Shown piece after piece: positions 1 to 7,003 of a stretch of 64,000 nucleotides of DNA. This DNA is from Streptomyces leeuwenhoekii (GTDB lineage: Bacteria > Actinomycetota > Actinomycetes > Streptomycetales > Streptomycetaceae). The notes under the pieces are model-generated. The model did no database searches, was not told the DNA's origin, and saw nothing but the letters and a program-made list of their open reading frames with translations. The stretch's first letter is position 1. Each line of letters begins with the position of its first letter. The position numbers and the translations under genes were made by a program. Where the stretch lies: assembly GCF_001013905.1 (NCBI RefSeq), contig NZ_LN831790.1, forward strand, positions 1,426,001 through 1,490,000, read 5' to 3'.

Positions 1-305
1 ACCCCCTCGGCGAGGGCCACCCGCTCGTCGTGCGCCCGGCCCTCCAGACCGCCGACGCGGATCGCGGAGAAGACGAAGTCGGCGCCGCGCACCGCCTCGT
101 CGAGGTCGGTGGTGGCCGTCACCCGGGGCGCGTCCGCCACGCCGGCGGCCTGCTCGGCCAGCACCCGGGTCACCGCCGCCAGCCGTCCCGCGTCCAGGTC
201 GTGCAGCACCACCCGCGTCACCCGGCCCTCGCCGCGGTCCGCCAGCAGCGCTCCGTACACGAGCGGTACCCGGAATCCGCCGCCGCCCAGAATCGTCAGC
301 CTCAC
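1..305 (-). CDS. family 4 glycoside hydrolase (6-phospho-beta-glucosidase type), N-terminal part
   Basis: The gene runs off the left edge, so only about 101 N-terminal residues are visible. They begin VRLTILGGGGFRVPLVYGAL, the Gly-rich NAD-binding start of GH4 enzymes, and continue with a Rossmann pattern including LHDLD and FVFSAIRVGG. GH4 enzymes hydrolyse glycosides or phospho-glycosides in the cytoplasm by an NAD- and metal-dependent oxidation/elimination route. The GTG start at 305 is preceded by a GGGAAGG-like ribosome site. The gene is divergent from the MarR gene. Substrate cannot be told from this fragment; alpha- and beta-specific members share this N-terminus. Confidence 0.8.
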   Translation of the reverse strand, partial: MRLTILGGGGFRVPLVYGALLADRGEGRVTRVVLHDLDAGRLAAVTRVLAEQAAGVADAPRVTATTDLDEAVRGADFVFSAIRVGGLEGRAHDERVALAEG

Positions 306-745
306 GCCTGCACCCTTCCCGCCGCGGCCGCGGCGGCGCCCGCCTCGCAGAGGAGGCGCGCGTCCGCCCGGTCCGCCGGCGCCTTGGTCACCACCGGTCG
401 CACCCCTCGCCGGATCGGCGAGCAGCACGATCTTGTCACCGGCCGGTGCGCCGGGTCTCGGGTACGGGTACGGCCGCGGACGGGGTCGCGACGCTCGTGC
501 GGGCATATGAGCCCGGTATCGGAACAATGACCAGCCGCGCGAACCCACGCACAGCGACAACGCGCAGTCACGGGCGGAGAGGAAACAATTGTCGTCACCA
601 ATAGTTGTTGCCGACCGGCAGGGTGCGAGAGACTGATCCGGCACGCAGTCGTCCCGCCCCGCCGGGGGCCTCGTCCAGGGAGCCCGCCATCGCCCGCCAG
701 CAGCACACCGTCAGCTCCCCGCCGATCGACGCGCAGGAACCGTGG
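306..745. other. 440-base divergent intergenic region
   Basis: This lies between the GH4 start and the marR start. It holds the palindrome at 584-609. The frame of the MarR gene stays open upstream to a TTG at 605, but that codon lies inside the palindrome and has no ribosome site, so I treat the stretch as non-coding leader. Nothing else convincing was seen. Confidence 0.5.
584..609. promoter_or_regulatory. candidate MarR-type operator
   Basis: An imperfect inverted repeat has arms AACAATTGT (584-592) and ATAGTTGTT (601-609), matching at 7 of 9 positions across an 8-base spacer. It is markedly AT-rich for this genome and lies between the divergent GH4 and marR genes, where a MarR dimer would be expected to bind. 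This is inference from symmetry and position. Confidence 0.4.
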
Positions 746-1171
746 ATGCGCGGGCTGCACGCGGACACGGGCTATCTCCTGTACCGCCTGGGCCTGCGCT
801 CGGGTCAGTTGTTCAACGCCTTCCTCCAGGAGTCGGGGCTGCGCCTGCGCCACTACGCGCTGCTGCGCTTCCTCGCCACCACCGAGGGCGCGCTGCAACG
901 GGAGCTGAGCACTCGCCTCGGCTACGACCCCAGCGCCATCGTCGGACTCGTCGACGACCTGGAGAAGCTGGGCTTCGCCGAGCGCCGCCCCTCCCCCGAC
1001 GACCGCCGCAGCCGGATCGTCGTCCTGACCGACGAGGGCCGCGCCTTTCTGCGGGACACCGACGAGACCGGGCTGCGCGTGACCCAGGACCTGCTGGAGC
1101 CGCTCGATCCGGCCGACCGCGAGAGGCTGCACGCGCTGCTGCTGCGGATCGCGGAGGCGGGACTGGCCTGA
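746..1171 (+). CDS. MarR family transcriptional regulator
   Basis: A 141-residue winged-helix protein of normal MarR length. The recognition-helix part LSTRLGYDPSAIVGLVDDLE is followed by the wing segment with the DDRRSR signature (GFAERRPSPDDRRSRIVVLT), then a C-terminal dimerisation helix. I chose ATG 746 because CAGGAA lies 7 bases upstream and the product then begins just before the first conserved helix. The frame is open further upstream to 605, so a longer form is not excluded. MarR proteins usually repress their own or a neighbouring gene in response to small phenolic or oxidative ligands. The candidate operator at 584-609 and the divergent GH4 gene are the natural targets. The ligand is unknown. 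Confidence 0.85.
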   Translation: MRGLHADTGYLLYRLGLRSGQLFNAFLQESGLRLRHYALLRFLATTEGALQRELSTRLGYDPSAIVGLVDDLEKLGFAERRPSPDDRRSRIVVLTDEGRAFLRDTDETGLRVTQDLLEPLDPADRERLHALLLRIAEAGLA

Positions 1172-1228
1172 CGGCCGGGCCGTTCCCCCGGCCGCGGTGC
1201 CCGGCGTCCGCCGGGCCGCCCCCTGTCC

Positions 1229-1263
1229 GCGTACGGCGCGGCGCCGTACGCTGCGCCGTACGC
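1229..1263. promoter_or_regulatory. triplicated palindromic half-site upstream of iclR-type gene
   Basis: GCGTACGGCG (1229-1238) and CGCCGTACGC (1242-1251) form a perfect 10-bp inverted repeat around CGG. The same half-site occurs a third time at 1254-1263. The site lies 44 bases before the IclR start, a sensible place for autoregulation. Symmetry is directly visible; function is inferred. Confidence 0.4.
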
Positions 1264-1306
1264 CCTCACCCGCCCGTAGGACGCCCACCGCGAAGGACGC
1301 CCGGTC

Positions 1307-2089
1307 ATGACCGCCCTTCCCCCAGCCGCCGGCTCCGCCCGGACCGGTCGGGCCCGCTCCGCGCCCGAGCGGCTGCTGTCGGTGCTCGCCGTGTTCGACC
1401 ACGCGCACCCGGCGCTGTGCCTGACGGACATCAGCCGGCGGGCCGGGCTCAGTCTGACCACCGCCCACCGGCTGGTGGGCGCGCTGACCGCGTGGGGCGC
1501 GCTGGAGCGGGACGGGTCCGGGCTCTATCACGTCGGACTGCGGCTGTGGGAGCTGGCCGCGCTCGCCCCGCGCGGCCCGGCGCTGCGGCAGATCGCGCTG
1601 CCCTACCTGGAGGACCTCTACGAGGCCACCCACGAGAACGTGCAGCTCGCGGTACGCGACGGCGACGAGGTCGTCTACACGGAGTGGCTGTCGGGGCGGT
1701 CGGCGGTCGGGGTGCACATCCGCGTCGGGGCGCGCTGGCCGCTGCACGCCACCGGGGTCGGGCTGGCGCTCCTGGCCCACGGCGAACCCCGGTTCCAGGA
1801 GGAGTACTGCGCGGGCCCGCTCGCCTCCTACACCCCGTACACGGTGACCGACGGGGCCCGGCTGCGCCGGGTGCTGGCCGAGGTGCGGCGCACCGGCGTG
1901 GCGGTCAGCGCGCGCCAGGTCACCGAGGACGCGCTGTCGGTGGCGGCCGCGGTGCACGGCCCGGGCGGGGCGGTCAGTGCGGCGGTGTCGGTCGTCGTGC
2001 CGTACGCGGACGCGCGGGTGGCGGAGCTGGTTCCGGCGGTGCGGCTGGCGGCGCGCGGGATCTCGCGGGCGCTGGGCTGGCGGCCCTAG
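1307..2089 (+). CDS. IclR family transcriptional regulator
   Basis: This 260-residue protein has an N-terminal helix-turn-helix around residues 22-75 (LTDISRRAGLSLTTAHRLVG) followed by the IclR effector-binding GAF-like domain (about 85-255), in the usual order and length. IclR proteins bind small acids or sugars and control the associated catabolic genes, but the target here is not evident because the neighbours on both sides look unrelated. ATG 1307 follows GAAGGA by 9 bases. The C-terminus is unusual: the TAG stop lies inside the CTAG at 2086-2089 that borders the MITE-like element, so the last few residues may have been set by that insertion. Confidence 0.88.
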   Translation: MTALPPAAGSARTGRARSAPERLLSVLAVFDHAHPALCLTDISRRAGLSLTTAHRLVGALTAWGALERDGSGLYHVGLRLWELAALAPRGPALRQIALPYLEDLYEATHENVQLAVRDGDEVVYTEWLSGRSAVGVHIRVGARWPLHATGVGLALLAHGEPRFQEEYCAGPLASYTPYTVTDGARLRRVLAEVRRTGVAVSARQVTEDALSVAAAVHGPGGAVSAAVSVVVPYADARVAELVPAVRLAARGISRALGWRP

Positions 2090-2251
2090 GGTCTTTCGTT
2101 TGGATCAGGCCGGATCAGGGAGCGGGGTCTGGTGCCGTGCATCGCAAGGCGGAGGAGGGCGCCATGGCGGAGCCATGGCAACCGACGACAACGCGGCGAG
2201 GCGGGGTGCCAGGCCCCGCGAGCCCGGCATGATCCAAACGAGAGGCCCTAG
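2086..2251. mobile_element. MITE-like non-autonomous element flanked by CTAG
   Basis: About 158 bases lie between two CTAG tetramers (2086-2089 and 2248-2251). The ends are inverted repeats: GGTCTTTCGTTTGGATCA on the left and, reading inward on the other strand, GGCCTCTCGTTTGGATCA on the right, differing at two positions and continuing imperfectly. The interior encodes nothing convincing. Terminal inverted repeats plus a duplicated CTAG are what IS5-family transposases leave, so I read it as a miniature element mobilised in trans. Its ends differ from those of the IS at 3430-4341. The left CTAG supplies the stop codon of the IclR gene. Confidence 0.65.
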
Positions 2252-2280
2252 CAAGCAGGGCCTGCGGGGCCCGGGCGCGG

Positions 2281-3054
2281 CTACCGGAGGACGACGTCGC
2301 GGCCGGGGCCGCCGTCCGTGGTGTCCCTTCCGGGGCCGCCGCTGATCAGGTCGTCGCCGTCCTCGCCGTGCAGGGTGTCGTCGCCGGGGCCGCCGAGGAC
2401 CGTGTCGCGGCCGTCCCCGCCCATGGCGTGGTCGTCGCCGGGGCCGGCGTACACGGTGTCTGAACCGCCGTACGCCTCGATCATGTCGTCGCCCCGGCCG
2501 CCGCACAGCCGCTGGCCGCTGTCGTCACCCATCAGGTGGTCCATGCCGTCGCCGCCGTCCAGGACCGCGCGCCCCATGACCATGTCGTCCCCCGCGTCGC
2601 CCCGTACCGTGTGCGCGGTGTGGGCGTGCAGTTCGTCGTCGCCGGGGCCGCCGCGGACGGTGGCGACCGCGGGGTCGCTGGTGACGATCGTGTCGCCGTG
2701 GTCGCCCAGGAAGACGTCGATCCGGTCCGGCCGGGTGCCGCCGGTGGGCAGTTCGCAGACGACGTAGGTGTCGTTCCCGGGTTCGAGGTACGCGCAGTGG
2801 TCGCCGACGGGTTCGAGCGGGACCGCGTCGCGGAAGCCGATCCGCCGGACCCCGGCGCCGAGGTCCATGGGGATCACGTGGAGGTCGTTGGCCTGTCCCG
2901 CGGCGGCGGTGAAGACGATCGACCGAGTCGCCCAGTCGGCGCCGACACGGGCCTTCGCCCCGGCGGCGGGGGTGGCGGCCGCCGGTGCGGCGGCGAGGCC
3001 GGTGGCGAGCAGGGTCAGGGCGACCGCGCGGGCGGTGGCTCCGTGTCGGTTCAT
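2281..3054 (-). CDS. secreted RTX-type calcium-binding repeat protein
   Basis: The protein has 257 residues. A signal peptide occupies about residues 1-27 (Arg-containing start, Leu/Ala core, AAAAT). From roughly residue 130 to the end there are tandem glycine- and aspartate-rich nonapeptides (GGPGDDELHA, GGRGDDMIEA, AGPGDDHAM, GGPGDDTLHG, GGPGRDTTD), the pattern that forms a calcium-loaded beta-roll in RTX or hemolysin-type proteins. No catalytic domain precedes the repeats, so this is a free repeat protein and not a toxin or protease. Streptomyces chromosomes commonly carry such secreted proteins of unknown role. No operon partner is apparent; the next gene upstream is the split DoxX gene. 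Confidence 0.8.
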   Translation of the reverse strand: MNRHGATARAVALTLLATGLAAAPAAATPAAGAKARVGADWATRSIVFTAAAGQANDLHVIPMDLGAGVRRIGFRDAVPLEPVGDHCAYLEPGNDTYVVCELPTGGTRPDRIDVFLGDHGDTIVTSDPAVATVRGGPGDDELHAHTAHTVRGDAGDDMVMGRAVLDGGDGMDHLMGDDSGQRLCGGRGDDMIEAYGGSDTVYAGPGDDHAMGGDGRDTVLGGPGDDTLHGEDGDDLISGGPGRDTTDGGPGRDVVLR

Positions 3055-3425
3055 GAAACCTCTCTCGATGGGGCGGCCGGTGGGCCGGCCTGCTGGTGGG
3101 GTGACTGCCGGGGAACCTGGCGGGCGGGCGGGACGGCAGCGTCTTCGCGGCCGCCACGTCCTGAACGGGGGGCGACCGGCGGAGTGTCCCGGGTCGTGTC
3201 ACCGTGCTGCGGCCGGCGCGCCCCCGGTGCCCGGGGCGCCCGATCACGGCGGCGCCGCCCGGCCCCATTCGTCGGCCGCCACCACGAGACAGGCCGCGAC
3301 CAGGACGACGTTCTTGATGACGTACTGGCCCTCCAGGGTGGGGACCGGCGCACCCCCCTGCCACATCTCCCCGCGCAGCAGCAGCAGCGCGGAGAAGACG
3401 CCGGCCATGTGGGCGAAGAACCCCA

Positions 3426-4345
3426 CTAGAGATCGTCTTCAAAGGTGTCCATGTGATGAGGGATCATGCTTGTCGTGGTGCGTCGTCATGAACTTTCGGA
3501 TGCCGAGTGGGCGGTGTTGTCGCGGTTGCTGCCGAGTTCAGGGACCGCGGGGCGGCCTCGTTCGGACGACCGGGTGGTGCTGAACGGGATCGTGTGGAAA
3601 CTGCGGACCGGATCGGCCTGGCGTGATGTGCCGGAGCGGTACGGCTCCTGGCAGACCCTGTACACGCGTTTCCGCAGGTGGGCCCTGGACGGCACCTTCT
3701 CGCGCATGCTGCGGGCCATCCAGGCCGAGAAGGACGCGGCCGGGGACATCCAGTGGCTGGTGTCGGTCGACTCCACCATCGTGCGGGCCCACCAGCACGC
3801 CGCCGGCGGCAAAAGGGGGCGGTCGACCGGGACGAAGCGGGTGGTCACGCCCTCGGCCGATCCCGAGGCGGACTGAGCACCAAAGTCCACCTCGCCTGCG
3901 ACGGAATCGGCCGCCCTCTCGGCTTCGTCCTCTCAGGCGGCAACGCCAACGACTGCACCCGCTTCGAGCAGGTCATGGGCTCGATCAGCGTGCCCAGGAT
4001 CGGGCCCGGACGCCCACGCACCCGCCCCGACCACGTGGTCGCCGACAAGGGCTACAGCTCCCGGAAGATCCGCGCCTACCTGCGCCGGCGCGGCATCCCG
4101 CACACGATCCCCGAACGCGTCGACCAGGCCCTCGGCCGGCTGAACCGCGGCACACGCGGCGGCCGGCCACCCGGCTTCAACCGGTCCGTCTACCGCCGCC
4201 GCAACGTCGTCGAACGCTGCTTCAACCGCCTCAAGCAGTGGCGCGGCCTGGCAACTCGCTACGACAAGACCCGCGAGTCCTACCAGGCCGCCGTCACCAT
4301 CGCCTCAATCCTGCTCTGGATCTGACCTTTGAAGACGATCTCTAG
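3426..4345. mobile_element. IS5-family insertion sequence with CTAG target duplication
   Basis: The element proper spans 3430-4341. It has perfect 17-bp terminal inverted repeats (AGATCGTCTTCAAAGGT on the left and the same reading inward from the right) and is flanked on both sides by CTAG. Its length of about 0.91 kb, a transposase in two overlapping frames, and a CTAG or TA target are typical of the IS427-like group of the IS5 family. The identical ends, intact frames and clean target duplication suggest a recent insertion into the DoxX-family gene on the opposite strand. Confidence 0.92.
3466..4325 (+). CDS. IS5-family DDE transposase made by a -1 frameshift
   Basis: Two overlapping frames encode the enzyme. 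Frame A (3466-3876) carries the N-terminal insertion domain and the first catalytic Asp in DSTIVRAHQHAAGG. Frame B (open 3678-4325) carries GRSRGGLSTKVHLACDG, the second Asp in VADKGYSS and the catalytic Glu in VVERCFNRLKQWRG, giving a complete DDE triad. Frame B lies at -1 relative to frame A. Homology to one-frame relatives switches between them near 3807-3820, where the run AAAAGGGGG occurs. Many IS5-group elements use such a slip, so a programmed event is more likely than decay. The product cuts and pastes the IS through its terminal repeats. Confidence 0.9.
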
Positions 4346-4767
4346 GGCCACGCGGAGCAGCACTCCCGTGACGAGGCCTAGGCCGATGGCCGTCTCGGAC
4401 GCCGCCAGCAGGCGCAGCACCAGGTCCGGCGGCAGCAGGCCGAAGGTCACCTTGGTCGCGGCCTCGACGGCGACCTGCTCGGCGGGGCTGGCCGCGGGGA
4501 AGAACTTGAGGGCGCCGAACCAGAGGAACACCGTGCCCACGCAGACCCTGAGGAGCCCCGGGCCGCTGCGCTGGACCCGGCCGGCCAGCGACCGGACCGT
4601 CCGGGCGGCTCGCCCGCCGTCCCCGGACCCCTCCGGGGCGGGCCCCGCAGGGGGGCACGGGCCTCGCTCACCGACTCTCTCCACCGCCGTACCCACCCTT
4701 TCGCACGCGCTCGTACGCGGTCGTCCGAAGGCTCCCGGCCGCCGGGCGGCCGGGAGGGAAGGAGGCA

Positions 4768-4813
4768 CCCGGTGCTCGGAGCGGGCGGTGCGCCGCCCGC
4801 TCCGGGCACCGGG
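4768..4813 (-). terminator. very long hairpin terminator of the LPMO gene
   Basis: Arms at 4768-4788 and 4793-4813 pair over 21 positions, with a single T-G wobble, around a TGCG loop. It lies about 80 bases beyond the LPMO stop codon, in the gap before the DoxX gene start. There is no clear U-tract, as is usual in Streptomyces. Confidence 0.75.
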
Positions 4814-4893
4814 ACACCGGCCGGCCCCGGCAGGACCGTTCGTCCGGGAAGGACCGGCCCGTCCCGGCAGAAGCCGGGTGGTGCGGCACCGCG

Positions 4894-5409
4894 TCAGCTC
4901 ACGTTGACGTCCACGCAGGCGTAGAAGGCGTTGGCGGTGTCGGCGATGTTCCACACGGCCAGCACCTTCTGCTTGCCGGTGAGGCTGCCGAAGTTCACCT
5001 GGTGGGTGACGGTCTCGCCCGGCCGGGCGCCGCCGTCGTTGAACTCCGCGATCTTCCGGCCGCCCGCGTAGTACTGCCAGGTGCTGGTGGCGTGCCGCGC
5101 CGTCAGCCGCCAGTTGAAGCTGGTCGTCCGGCTGACCGGGGTGACCCTCCAGCCCTTGCTGTCGTTGTCGAGCTCGGCGAAAGCCGCGTTCCCTCCGCTG
5201 CAGCTCATCAGTCCCTTGGGGCCCTCGACGCTCTGCGGCTCGTACTTGATCGAACCGCAGGAGACCAGACCGGCGGCACACTGCGCCTGCCGGCTGGGCG
5301 GCGAGGAAATGTAGCCGTGTGCGCTCGCGCTGCCGGCCGGCAGGCTCACGGCCAGGAGTGGGGCGATCCCCGCGCCGAGGGCGGCGGCCAGCATCTTCTT
5401 GCTCTTCAT
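4894..5409 (-). CDS. AA10 lytic polysaccharide monooxygenase (chitin-active type), secreted
   Basis: The precursor has 171 residues. A signal peptide of 30 residues ends GSASA before the mature N-terminus HGYISSPPSR. His31 and His106 (LTARHATST) make the copper histidine brace and Phe162 (NAFYAC) the usual axial position. Paired cysteines fit the AA10 fold. There is no carbohydrate-binding module, so this is a single-domain enzyme that oxidatively cleaves crystalline chitin (or cellulose) outside the cell. ATG 5409 is preferred over an upstream start at 5433 because AGGAG lies 6 bases before it. A perfect dre-like palindrome at 5515-5528 points to DasR control by GlcNAc metabolism. The large hairpin at 4768-4813 follows it. 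Confidence 0.93.
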   Translation of the reverse strand: MKSKKMLAAALGAGIAPLLAVSLPAGSASAHGYISSPPSRQAQCAAGLVSCGSIKYEPQSVEGPKGLMSCSGGNAAFAELDNDSKGWRVTPVSRTTSFNWRLTARHATSTWQYYAGGRKIAEFNDGGARPGETVTHQVNFGSLTGKQKVLAVWNIADTANAFYACVDVNVS

Positions 5410-5851
5410 GACGACTCCTGTGTGGGGATTCACGCCATTTTAGGCATGAGCATGACAAGCAACGGCTCCATGGCCGTGGGGTCGGCCAGGGGCAGTGACG
5501 GAAGCGTACCCGCCTTGGTCTAGACCAAACTAGTACCCGGAACACGACCGCCTCGCCCGAGCTCCTACGGGCCCGGCATGCAAGACCCCGCGGGGCACGG
5601 ACGGGGCATGCCGGGTCACGGCGGGACGAACGATCCCGGCAGCGCGGAGGGCGGGCAGAGGCGCGCCGGCCGGAGGGACACACGCCGGCCGGGACGGCAG
5701 AGCGCCGGGCCGACGGAGGCACGTCGGCCGGGAGCCCCGTCTGCCGCGTTTCTCACAGCCGCCCCGGGCGGCCGACAGGGTCACACAGGGGAAACCCAGT
5801 TATAAGGTGCACATTACACAGATGCCGACGACCGTCACAGAAAGGCACGAC
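5410..5851. other. 442-base divergent promoter region, LPMO and L,D-transpeptidase
   Basis: Besides the dre at 5515-5528 this region holds an inverted repeat with 9-base arms CCCGGCATG (5572-5580) and CATGCCGGG (5607-5615), of unknown role. A possible -10 box, TATAAG (5801-5806), lies 45 bases before the L,D-transpeptidase start. No good -35 partner was found. No small gene is convincing. Confidence 0.5.
5515..5528. promoter_or_regulatory. DasR-responsive element (dre) upstream of the LPMO gene
   Basis: TTGGTCTAGACCAA is a perfect 14-bp palindrome and matches the core of the DasR consensus (TGGTCTAGACCA). It lies about 106 bases before the LPMO start, with a TACGCT box (5504-5509, minus strand) just inside it that could be the -10. 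DasR binding to such sites represses chitinolytic genes until GlcN-6-P or GlcNAc-6-P accumulates. The match is seen directly; occupancy is inferred. Confidence 0.82.
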
Positions 5852-6784
5852 GTGAGCACCCCCCACACACCCAGCCGGCCCGACCAGCAGCCCGGGAGGT
5901 GGTCCCGGCGCGGGGTGCTCACCATGCTCGGCGCGGTTCCGGCCGCCGCCGCCCTGACCGGCTGGAGCGACCCGGCGGCGCGGGCCGCGGAGTCCCTCAC
6001 CGCCACCGTCACCCCGCGGGCGGGCGCCCTGTACGGCGTCGGCATGCCCGTGTCGGTCGCCTTCTCGCACGCCGTGACGGACAAGGCCGCCGTCGAGCGG
6101 GCGATCACCGTGACCGCCGACCCCGGTGTCGAGGTGGCCGGTCACTGGTTCGGCGACAAGCGCCTGGACTTCCGGCCGGAGAAGTACTGGGCGCCGGGCA
6201 CCGCGGTCACCGTGCGGCTGCGGCTGCGGGGCGTCGAGGCCGCGCGCGGCGTCCTCGGCGTCCAGTCCCAGGACATCGCCTTCCGCATCGGCCGCGAGCG
6301 GATCAGCACGGTCGACCTGGGCACCGGGCGGATGACGGTCGAGGAGGACGGCCGGGCCGTCGCCGGTTACGACGTCACCGGCGGCGACGCAGACCACACC
6401 ACCTGGTCCGGGATCATGGTGATCAGCGAGCGGCTCAAGGAAACCCGCATGGAGTCCTCGACCGTCGGGCTCGGCCATGAGTACGACATCGCGGACGTCC
6501 CGCACGCACAGCGGCTCACCACGTCCGGCACCTTCATCCACGGCAACTACTGGAGCTCGGCGTCGGTGTTCGGGCGGCGGAACACCACCCACGGCTGCAT
6601 CGGCCTGCGGGACGCCAAGGGCGGGGACGACCGCTCGACGGCCGGCTACGCCTTCTACATGGACTCCCTGGTCGGCGATGTCGTGATCGTGAAGAACTCC
6701 GGCGAGCGGACCGTGGATCCGGCCAACGGGCTCAACGGCTGGAACCTGTCGTGGAAGAAGTGGAAGGCGGGCAGCGCGCTGTAA
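5852..6784 (+). CDS. L,D-transpeptidase with Ig-like domain, exported
   Basis: The protein has 310 residues. A twin-arginine leader (WSRRGVLTMLG, Arg19-Arg20) is followed by an Ala-rich region, one Ig-like beta domain (about 60-150) and a C-terminal YkuD catalytic domain with HGNYWSS and the nucleophile Cys249 in TTHGCIGL. Such enzymes form 3-3 cross-links in peptidoglycan or attach proteins to it, outside the membrane. GTG 5852 is chosen because GAAAGG lies 6 bases upstream; an earlier in-frame GTG at 5807 lacks a ribosome site. Many Streptomyces relatives are lipoproteins with LTGC. Here the same spot reads ALTGW (Trp38), so the lipid anchor appears lost. Confidence 0.92.
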   Translation: MSTPHTPSRPDQQPGRWSRRGVLTMLGAVPAAAALTGWSDPAARAAESLTATVTPRAGALYGVGMPVSVAFSHAVTDKAAVERAITVTADPGVEVAGHWFGDKRLDFRPEKYWAPGTAVTVRLRLRGVEAARGVLGVQSQDIAFRIGRERISTVDLGTGRMTVEEDGRAVAGYDVTGGDADHTTWSGIMVISERLKETRMESSTVGLGHEYDIADVPHAQRLTTSGTFIHGNYWSSASVFGRRNTTHGCIGLRDAKGGDDRSTAGYAFYMDSLVGDVVIVKNSGERTVDPANGLNGWNLSWKKWKAGSAL

Positions 6785-6789
6785 CGGAA

Positions 6790-6849
6790 GCCTGAGGCGG
6801 CAGGGGCGCGGGGTCGGACGCCTGAGGCGGCAGGCGCGCGGGGGCGGGG
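6790..6849. repeat. 30-bp tandem duplication after the L,D-transpeptidase gene
   Basis: Two 30-base units (6790-6819 and 6820-6849) begin with the same GCCTGAGGCGGCAGG and then diverge slightly. Each can fold into a small GCCTG/CAGGC hairpin, so the pair may serve as a duplicated terminator. Otherwise the 220-base gap holds only G/C-rich low-complexity sequence. Confidence 0.5.
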
Positions 6850-7003
6850 CGACCGCGCCCGGCCGCGGCGCGCCCCGGGTCACGCGGCCCGCCCCGGCCA
6901 TGCGGGGCGCGGACGCCGGGTCGCCCCGGTGACCCGGTGCGGGGGCCGGCCGCCCCCGCCGCGGCCCGGCCCGGGCGGGCCGGCCGGGCGGCGGCCCACG
7001 CCG

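Larger units (their letters stand above)
3244..4696 (-). pseudogene. DoxX-family membrane protein gene split by an IS element
   Basis: The N-terminal part (4696 to about 4346) has the DoxX-like pattern GLLRVCVGTVFLWFGALKFF followed by a second hydrophobic stretch ending in VTGVLLRVAL. The C-terminal part (3425 to 3244) continues VGFFAHMAGVFSALLLLRGE and ends in a last membrane helix. If the IS and one CTAG are removed, the reading frame joins exactly as RVAL-VGFF, so the gene was intact before insertion. GTG 4696 is the likely start; GTG 4684 is possible. DoxX-type proteins are small four-helix membrane proteins linked to redox or respiratory functions. The insertion removes the last two helices, so a functional product is unlikely. 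Confidence 0.85.

Noticed and set aside
605..745. Longer form of the MarR protein starting at TTG 605
   Set aside because: The codon lies inside the palindromic operator, has no ribosome site, and the added 47 residues look like non-coding translation.
3466..3876. Transposase as two separate genes or as a decayed gene
   Set aside because: The two frames together give a complete DDE enzyme with a -1 overlap and perfect element ends, which fits one frameshifted product.
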